NCBI RefSeq assembly: GCF_013778455.1
Contig: NZ_JACEHE010000023.1
Location: forward strand, 1 to 64,000
DNA length: 64,000 nucleotides
Direction: 5' to 3'
Source: Streptomyces himalayensis subsp. himalayensis
GTDB lineage: Bacteria; Actinomycetota; Actinomycetes; Streptomycetales; Streptomycetaceae
Part shown: positions 60,301 through 64,000 of the stretch, piece by piece
How positions within the stretch are numbered: the stretch's first letter is position 1
Layout: every line of letters starts with the position of its first letter
Program-made: the position numbers and the translations under genes
The notes under the pieces: model-generated
What the model was told of the DNA's origin: nothing
The model's database searches: none
Seen by the model: the letters and a program-made list of their open reading frames with translations, nothing else

Positions 60301-60927
60301 GGCGTCCTCGGCATGGACGCGTCGCGCCACCTCATGGGCGACTACCAGCAGTTCCTGGACGAGCTGGGCGTGGTCCCGGCACGTCGGCTGCGGACGGCCA
60401 GGCACGGCGAGACGGTCCTGGTCGCGGGGGCGAAGGCGGCCACCCAGACGCCGCCGATCCGCTCCGGCAAGCGGGTCATCTTCAGCACCCTCGACGACGG
60501 CACGGGCCTGGTCGACCTCGCCTTCTTCGACGACGCCCACGCCACGTGCGCGCACACCGTCTTCCACTCCTGGCTGCTGCTCGTACGCGGAGTCGTGCAG
60601 CGCCGCGGCCCCCGCAGCCTCAGCGTGGTCGGCTCCGCCGCCTGGAACCTCGCCGACCTGCTGGAGCTGCGCCGCGAGGGCGGCCTCGACGCGGTGGCAC
60701 AGCGGCTGGCCGAGCCCGCGACGGCGGGGGCCCCGGCTACGGAGGAGCCCGGTGAGGGCGGCGGGGGAGAGGCGGAAGGCGACGGCCGTGAGGGCGGCGC
60801 GGACGGCCGTCGCATCCGTATGCCCACCGGATACGAGATGCATCCGTGGGCGGATCTGCGTCCGGCGGGCGAAGGCCCGGCGAGCGGACGGAAGTTGTGG
60901 CACCAGAGTCCAGGGAGTGCGGGATGA
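57370..60927 (+). CDS. dnaE2: Error-prone DNA polymerase III alpha subunit DnaE2
   Basis: Predicted 1185 aa from GTG 57370, AGGAGG at 57359-57364. A PHP domain (FTHLHTVSGFSVRYGASHPE onward) precedes the PolC-type polymerase. Catalytic Asp residues lie in ALPDIDIDVESARRLEVYRA, and MHPCGVLLSDASLL, FQIESPGQRDLIGRLQPET and DISLFRPGPVAADMVRPFI are characteristic. An OB-fold follows near residue 1010 (VLVAGAKAATQTPPIRSGKR). DnaE2 performs damage-induced mutagenic synthesis. Residues about 850-870 (GSGDSQGRSGGSQG) are a repetitive insertion. A GTTCGA half-site (57308-57313) lies upstream but not a full LexA box. It is translationally coupled to the next gene. Confidence 0.95.
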   Translation: MPAFTHLHTVSGFSVRYGASHPERLAERAAERGMDALALTDRDTVAGAVRFAKACARAGVRPLFGAELAVAAPAPRRQGRAHARTPVRGGAFIDESTPRVTYLARDGARGWAALCSLITAAHNAEGRRIPEDRPVLPWQENHGEGLTVLLGPASDVGLALAAGRPDRAAALLAPWREIYGDALRLEAVHHGREGAGPGSLRLAARTVGFAAEQGVRPVLSNDVRYADPGLGPVADVLDAARRLVPIDPRKELDGGERWLKGADDMLHIAERIVEAAGYRRDTAYRLFEQTQATAAECLVDPEDDLGIGSVHFPEPHLVGAGRRSAQRVLASRAAAGMVLRGYDRRPDARVYWERMHHELDIIAHHHFATYFLTVAGVVDDIRRMGIRVAARGSGAGSLVNHLLGIAHADPVEQGLLMERFLSKKRIALPDIDIDVESARRLEVYRAIIDRFGSERVATVAMPETYRVRHAIRDVGAALSMDPADIDRIAKSFPHIRARDARAAMDELPELREVAGEREQHGRLWELVEALDALPRGVAMHPCGVLLSDASLLSRTPTMPTSGEGFPMSQFDKDDVEDLGLLKLDVLGVRMQSAMAHAVAEVERVTGVHVDIDAVPEGDPSTYRLIRSTETLGCFQIESPGQRDLIGRLQPETFHDLVVDISLFRPGPVAADMVRPFIAARHGRAPVRYPHPDLEEPLKETYGVVVFHEQIIEILRIMTGCGRDEADQVRRALSDVESQGRVRAWFAQEAAAKGYDAETTARTWEIVEAFGSYGFCKAHAVAFAVPTYQSAWLKAHHPAAFYAGLLTHDPGMYPKRLLLADARRQGVPILPLDVNRSGVDHRIELVSGSGDSQGRSGGSQGPRDGDGRGRWGLRLALSDVHGISKAEAQRIADGQPYSSLLDFWERARPSRPVAGRLAQVGALDEFGANRRDLQLHLSELHRGAHASGTSQLPLAGGRKTAPAGLPDLSAAERLSAELGVLGMDASRHLMGDYQQFLDELGVVPARRLRTARHGETVLVAGAKAATQTPPIRSGKRVIFSTLDDGTGLVDLAFFDDAHATCAHTVFHSWLLLVRGVVQRRGPRSLSVVGSAAWNLADLLELRREGGLDAVAQRLAEPATAGAPATEEPGEGGGGEAEGDGREGGADGRRIRMPTGYEMHPWADLRPAGEGPASGRKLWHQSPGSAG

Positions 60928-61898
60928 CCATCCTGTGTCTGCGTTTCCAGCTGCCCTCGGCGGGCGAGGCCGTCCTGCCGGGGCTCCTCACGCTGCTCGG
61001 AGAGTTCACCCCCGTCGTCGAGGCGGCCCCGCCCGACGCGGCACTCGCGGACCTGGGCGGAGCGGTGCGGTACTTCGGGCGCGACGCGGCCGAGCTGGCC
61101 GCGGTGATACGGGTGCGTGCGCTCGCCCTGTACGGCGTCGACTGTGCGATCGGGGCCGGTCCAGGGCCGATGCTGGCGCGTATGGCGGCACGCGACGCCG
61201 CGCCGGGCGTGACCCGTGTCGTGCCCGAACACCCGGACGCCATCGCCGAGTTCCTCGCCGACAAGCCGGTCTCGGCGCTCCCCGGGGTCGGTGCCGCGAC
61301 AGCCCGCACCCTCGGCTCGTACGGGCTCGACACCATCGGCAGGCTCGCTGCCGCACCCCTGTCCACCGTGCAGCGGCTCGTCGGCGCCCGCGTCGGGCGG
61401 GAGCTGCACGAGAAGGCACACGGCATCGACCGGAGCCGCGTCGTCCCGAACGCGGCCGCGCGCTCCCTGGCCTCCGAACGGACCTTCCCGCGCGACGAGC
61501 TGGACCCGTTCCAGCACCGGCGCGCCCTGCTCTCGATCACCGAGGAGCTGGGCGCCCGGCTGCGTGCGGATGAACAGGTGTGCAGGGTGCTGGCCCTCAC
61601 CGTGCGCTACGCGGACCGGTCGACGACCACGCGCAGCCGGACACTCCCCGAGCCGACCGCCCACTCGTCCGCGCTCACCGACGCCGCGTACCGGATGTAC
61701 GAGGCCCTCGGCCTGCAGCGGGCCCGGGTGCGCGCCGTCGCCCTGCGCGCCGAGGGCCTGGGCCCCGCCGAGGGCACCGCCCACCAGCTCAGCTTCGACC
61801 CGGCGGACGAGAAGGCCCGCCGCTTGGAGGAGGCCGCGGACCGGGCCAGGGCCAGGTTCGGCCCCGGGGCGGTCAGGCCGGGGACGCTGGCGGCGTAG
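60924..61898 (+). CDS. ImuB-like Y-family polymerase homologue, probably catalytically inactive
   Basis: Predicted 324 aa, ATG 60924, ATGA overlap with dnaE2. The helix-hairpin-helix region VSALPGVGAATARTLGSYGL and the little-finger region (ERTFPRDELDPFQHRRALLS) are those of Y-family polymerases. However, the start MTILCLRFQLP lacks the first catalytic Asp of the LDxDxFFA motif, and DAALADLGGAVRYFG replaces the S-DE motif. Loss of these carboxylates is the hallmark of ImuB, a non-catalytic bridge between DnaE2 and the beta clamp. No ImuA-like gene is adjacent. It probably serves as the accessory factor of DnaE2. Confidence 0.85.
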   Translation: MTILCLRFQLPSAGEAVLPGLLTLLGEFTPVVEAAPPDAALADLGGAVRYFGRDAAELAAVIRVRALALYGVDCAIGAGPGPMLARMAARDAAPGVTRVVPEHPDAIAEFLADKPVSALPGVGAATARTLGSYGLDTIGRLAAAPLSTVQRLVGARVGRELHEKAHGIDRSRVVPNAAARSLASERTFPRDELDPFQHRRALLSITEELGARLRADEQVCRVLALTVRYADRSTTTRSRTLPEPTAHSSALTDAAYRMYEALGLQRARVRAVALRAEGLGPAEGTAHQLSFDPADEKARRLEEAADRARARFGPGAVRPGTLAA

Positions 61899-61908
61899 GG
61901 CGTCAGTG

Positions 61909-62100
61909 CGCCCGGGGAGTTCAGGGCGTCCGGGGAGTCAGGGCGTCCGGGGGGTTCAGGGTGTCTCGGGGGTTCAGGGCGTCCCGAGGTTCAGGGCGTC
62001 CCGGGAGTTCATGGCGTCCGGGCGGTTCAGGGCGTCCCGGGGGTTCATGGCGTCCGGGGCAGTTCAGAGCGCCCGGGGGAGTGCAGAGCGTCCGGGAGGC
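61909..62100 (+). repeat. Tandem array of about ten 17-19-bp units
   Basis: Degenerate units of the form GTCCGGGGGGTTCAGGGC, with TTCATGGC and TTCAGAGC variants, run head to tail between the ImuB-like gene and the response-regulator gene. The changing unit lengths and lack of a frame argue against coding. It fills nearly the whole gap. Confidence 0.85.
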
Positions 62101-62107
62101 GACGGCC

Positions 62108-62794
62108 TCAGCCCACCCACCGGTAGCGCCGCTCTGGCCGGCCCGTCCTCCCGTACTTGAGCGTCACCTGCGCCCGGCCCGTGGACGCGAAGTACTCGAG
62201 GTAGCGGCGGGCGCTGACCCGGGACAGACTGCCGGCCTGGGCGCACTCCGAGGCGGACAGGCCGTCCGGGTGGGCGCGCAGGGTGCGTTCGACCAGTTCC
62301 GCGGTGTGCGCCGCCAGGCCCTTCGGCAGCTCGCGTGAGCCGGGCGGGCGGGTGCCGAAGATCTGGTCGACATCCTCCTGGCGCGCCTCGTCCAGGCCGT
62401 CGAGACGGGCCCGCAACGCCGCCACGTGCCGCAACTGCTCCTGCAGCGCCGCCTGGTTGAACGGCTTGATCAGATAGTGCAGCGCCCCGGCGCGCAAGGC
62501 GGCCCGCACCACCTCCGCATCCCGCGCCGCGGTGATGAACAGGACGTCCACCTGAGCCCGTTCCGGATCGCGCTCCTCGGCGGCCCGCATCTCGCGCAGT
62601 ACGCCGATCCCGTCCATGTCGGGCAGATAGACGTCCAGGAGTACGAGGTCAGGGCTCAGCTGCTCCACCGCACGCAGCGCCTCCACGCCGCTGTGTGCAA
62701 CGCCGACGACCGTGAACCCGTCCGTCGCGGACACATAGCGGCTGTGCAGCTTGGCGACCATGAAGTCGTCGTCCACGACCAGTACCTTCGTCAC
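62108..62794 (-). CDS. Two-component response regulator, CitB/DcuR type
   Basis: Predicted 228 aa, ATG 62794. The receiver domain has the acidic pocket VLVVDDDF, phosphoacceptor Asp54 in VLLDVYLPDMDG, Thr88 and Lys110 (YLIKPF). The C-terminal DNA-binding part (about 165-225: LSASECAQAGSLSRVSARRY) is the helix-turn-helix of the CitB/DpiA group that controls di- and tricarboxylate uptake. It is divergent from a TctC-type binding-protein gene, its likely target. The cognate sensor kinase is not in the window. Confidence 0.9.
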   Translation of the reverse strand: MTKVLVVDDDFMVAKLHSRYVSATDGFTVVGVAHSGVEALRAVEQLSPDLVLLDVYLPDMDGIGVLREMRAAEERDPERAQVDVLFITAARDAEVVRAALRAGALHYLIKPFNQAALQEQLRHVAALRARLDGLDEARQEDVDQIFGTRPPGSRELPKGLAAHTAELVERTLRAHPDGLSASECAQAGSLSRVSARRYLEYFASTGRAQVTLKYGRTGRPERRYRWVG

Positions 62795-63030
62795 CGCCGC
62801 AGGCTATGGGCCCGACCACAAGGACCACAACGTTCCTTGCTTGCGGAAGAGAGACAGCTCGTTAACACACGGGCAACATGTGGGCCACCTCACTCGGATC
62901 CACGACTCCCCCGAGCGGATCCGGGTGAGGTGTCCCACACGAGGATCTCCGTTCTCCCCGTTCACCACGGATTCCCCCACAAACGGAACCCGTCCCCATA
63001 CCGACGACGTACCGACAGGTGGTGGCACAC
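62795..63030. other. Divergent promoter region, response regulator and tctC
   Basis: The 236 bp contain the promoters of both genes. ATCCACGACTCCCCCGAGCGGAT (62897-62919) has complementary ATCC/GGAT ends that could be part of an operator, but no firm site is recognised. Confidence 0.4.
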
Positions 63031-64000
63031 GTGCGGCTGCGCACTCCCCTCGCCCTGCTCGGGGCCGCGGTGCTCGTGCTCGCGGGACCGCCGCTGCTGA
63101 CGACCGGCAGCGGCGCCGAGACCGGCACACAGATCCCCGGCCTGCGCTTCATGGTCCCCAACACGCCCGGCGGCGGCTACGACATCACGGCCCGCACCGC
63201 CGCCAAGAACGCCGAGGACGCCGGGCTCACCCACAACATCGAGGTGTTCAACCTGCCCGGCGCAGGCGGCACCGTCGGCCTCACCCGGCTCGTCGGCGAG
63301 CACGGCAACGGCAAGCTCGCCATGTCCATGGGCCTCGGTGTCGTAGGAGCCGTACGCTCCAACCACGCGCCGACAACGCTCGCCGAGACCACACCGATCG
63401 CCCGCCTCACCGAGGAGCAGGACGTCGTCGTGGTCGCCAAGGACTCCCCGTACCAGACGATCGACCAGCTGATCGAAGCCTGGAAAGAGGACCCGGGCAA
63501 GCTGCCCGTCGGCGGCGGCTCCTCGCCCGGCGGGCCCGACCATCTGGCGCCCATGCTGATGGCGCGCGCCGCCGGGATCGCCCCGAAGGACGTCAACTAC
63601 ATCCCCTTCGACGGCGGCGGCGAACTCCTCGCATCCATCCTCGGCAACAAGGTCGCCTTCGGCGTCTCGGGCGTCGGCGAATACCTCGACCAGATCAAGT
63701 CGGGAGAGCTGCGGCTGCTCGCCGTCACCGGGCCCGAGCGGGTCGACGGGCTGGACGCGCCCACCCTCAAGGAGTCCGGCTACGACGTCGACTTCACCAA
63801 CTGGCGCGGCATCGTCGCCCCTCCCGGCCTCTCCGACGCCGAACGCGACAAGCTCACCAACCTCATCACCAAGCTGCACGACTCTCCCGAATGGCAGGAG
63901 TCCCTCAAGAAGAACGGCTGGGACGACGCCTTCCTGACCGGCGACAAGTTCGGCGCCTTCCTGGACGCCCAGGACAAGCGCGTGGTTTCGGTGCTGAAGG
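63031..64000 (+). CDS. Tripartite tricarboxylate transporter binding protein TctC (3' end missing)
   Basis: Open to the end of the window: 323 codons from GTG 63031, with AGGTGG at 63017-63022; GTG 63019 and 63022 are in-frame alternatives. A signal peptide (RTPLALLGAAVLVLAGPPLL) is followed by a Bug-family receptor: FMVPNTPGGGYDITARTAAK, NLPGAGGTVGLTRLVGEHGN, GGGSSPGGPDHLAPMLMA and FDGGGELLASILGNKVAFGV. It binds citrate or a related carboxylate outside the cell and delivers it to TctA/TctB, expected just downstream. Only a few C-terminal residues are missing. The divergent CitB-type regulator probably controls it. Confidence 0.92.
   Translation, partial: MRLRTPLALLGAAVLVLAGPPLLTTGSGAETGTQIPGLRFMVPNTPGGGYDITARTAAKNAEDAGLTHNIEVFNLPGAGGTVGLTRLVGEHGNGKLAMSMGLGVVGAVRSNHAPTTLAETTPIARLTEEQDVVVVAKDSPYQTIDQLIEAWKEDPGKLPVGGGSSPGGPDHLAPMLMARAAGIAPKDVNYIPFDGGGELLASILGNKVAFGVSGVGEYLDQIKSGELRLLAVTGPERVDGLDAPTLKESGYDVDFTNWRGIVAPPGLSDAERDKLTNLITKLHDSPEWQESLKKNGWDDAFLTGDKFGAFLDAQDKRVVSVLK

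Noticed and set aside
57091..60903. 1270-codon open frame antisense to dnaE2
   Set aside because: It is rich in His, Arg, Gly and Asp with no domain, as expected for the reverse strand of a high-GC gene. The sense strand encodes a full DnaE2.
61909..62100. CRISPR array
   Set aside because: The repeats are contiguous and degenerate with no spacers, and there are no cas genes.
62962..63879. Minus-strand frame of 305 codons at the right end
   Set aside because: It is antisense to the tctC gene, whose signal peptide and Bug-family motifs are clear on the plus strand.

Overview
The window is a chromosomal segment of a Streptomyces-type actinomycete. The signs are very high GC with G/C-ending codons, GTG/TTG starts, GTGA/ATGA coupled starts, a DmdR-type iron box, streptogrisin proteases, a SepF-like protein, an Rpf muralytic enzyme, and a gene order (dnaE2, streptogrisins, sepF-like, der, cmk, tyrA, scpB/scpA/parA, ald, pyrG, recN, NAD kinase, tlyA, Fec permeases, HAD phosphatase, rRNA operon) that I recall from the core chromosome of S. 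coelicolor. This recollection was not checked against a database. It is mostly core genome, with no prophage, integrase, transposase gene or CRISPR array.

Layout. 1-260: end of an rRNA operon (5S rRNA and a strong terminator). 327-4950: an Arg/Asp/Gly-repeat protein with a TPR-like domain, a DUF1015 protein and a HAD-IIA phosphatase. 5005-8151: an iron-box-controlled siderophore ABC importer (two permeases and an ATPase, no binding protein). 8135-13539: SCP2 protein, then a plus-strand run of small ORF, tlyA, NAD kinase, recN and a divergent MraY/WecA-like membrane protein. 13763-18648: a glycosyltransferase, then minus-strand PucR regulator and GH15 hydrolase. 19098-25461: pyrG, ADP-ribose Nudix hydrolase, a STAND ATPase with TPRs, and alanine dehydrogenase. 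25785-30633: parA-like, ribbon-helix-helix-like protein, scpA, scpB and an RluB-type pseudouridine synthase, all tightly coupled and probably one chromosome-segregation operon. 30719-32501: a self-contained ADP-ribose module (Nudix/winged-helix regulator with a palindromic operator plus an ADP-ribosylglycohydrolase). 32560-35232: minus-strand nucleotidyltransferase, Rieske lipoprotein, b561-like membrane protein and a secreted protein. 35570-40728: aroH-tyrA, a 0.8-kb repeat-filled gap with a MITE-like element, then cmk-plsC-der. 40823-48589: small unknowns, an rpf gene with a regulated-looking leader, a TTA-containing glycosyltransferase, a WYL regulator, an I78 inhibitor and a PAP2 phosphatase. 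49197-57131: MFS exporter, SepF-like protein, Cys-rich DUF5685 protein, DUF1684 protein and two streptogrisin genes. 57370-61898: dnaE2 plus an ImuB-like Y-family protein. 62108-64000: a CitB-type response regulator divergent from a TctC citrate-type binding protein that runs off the end.

The most distinctive non-gene feature is a family of about a dozen short palindromic repeats (CTCCCCCA...GGGAGGTGCCCCCA). They lie between genes and also, in frame, inside the disordered parts of at least four coding regions. Other points of interest are the ADP-ribose module with its operator, the Crp-type site, structured leader and sequestered ribosome-binding site of rpf, the Cys-rich tail of the DUF5685 protein whose pattern continues past its TGA stop, the four GGCATGCAG repeats in front of aroH, and the ParA/RHH/ScpAB operon. 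I did not find clear evidence of a wholly new defence or mobile system.
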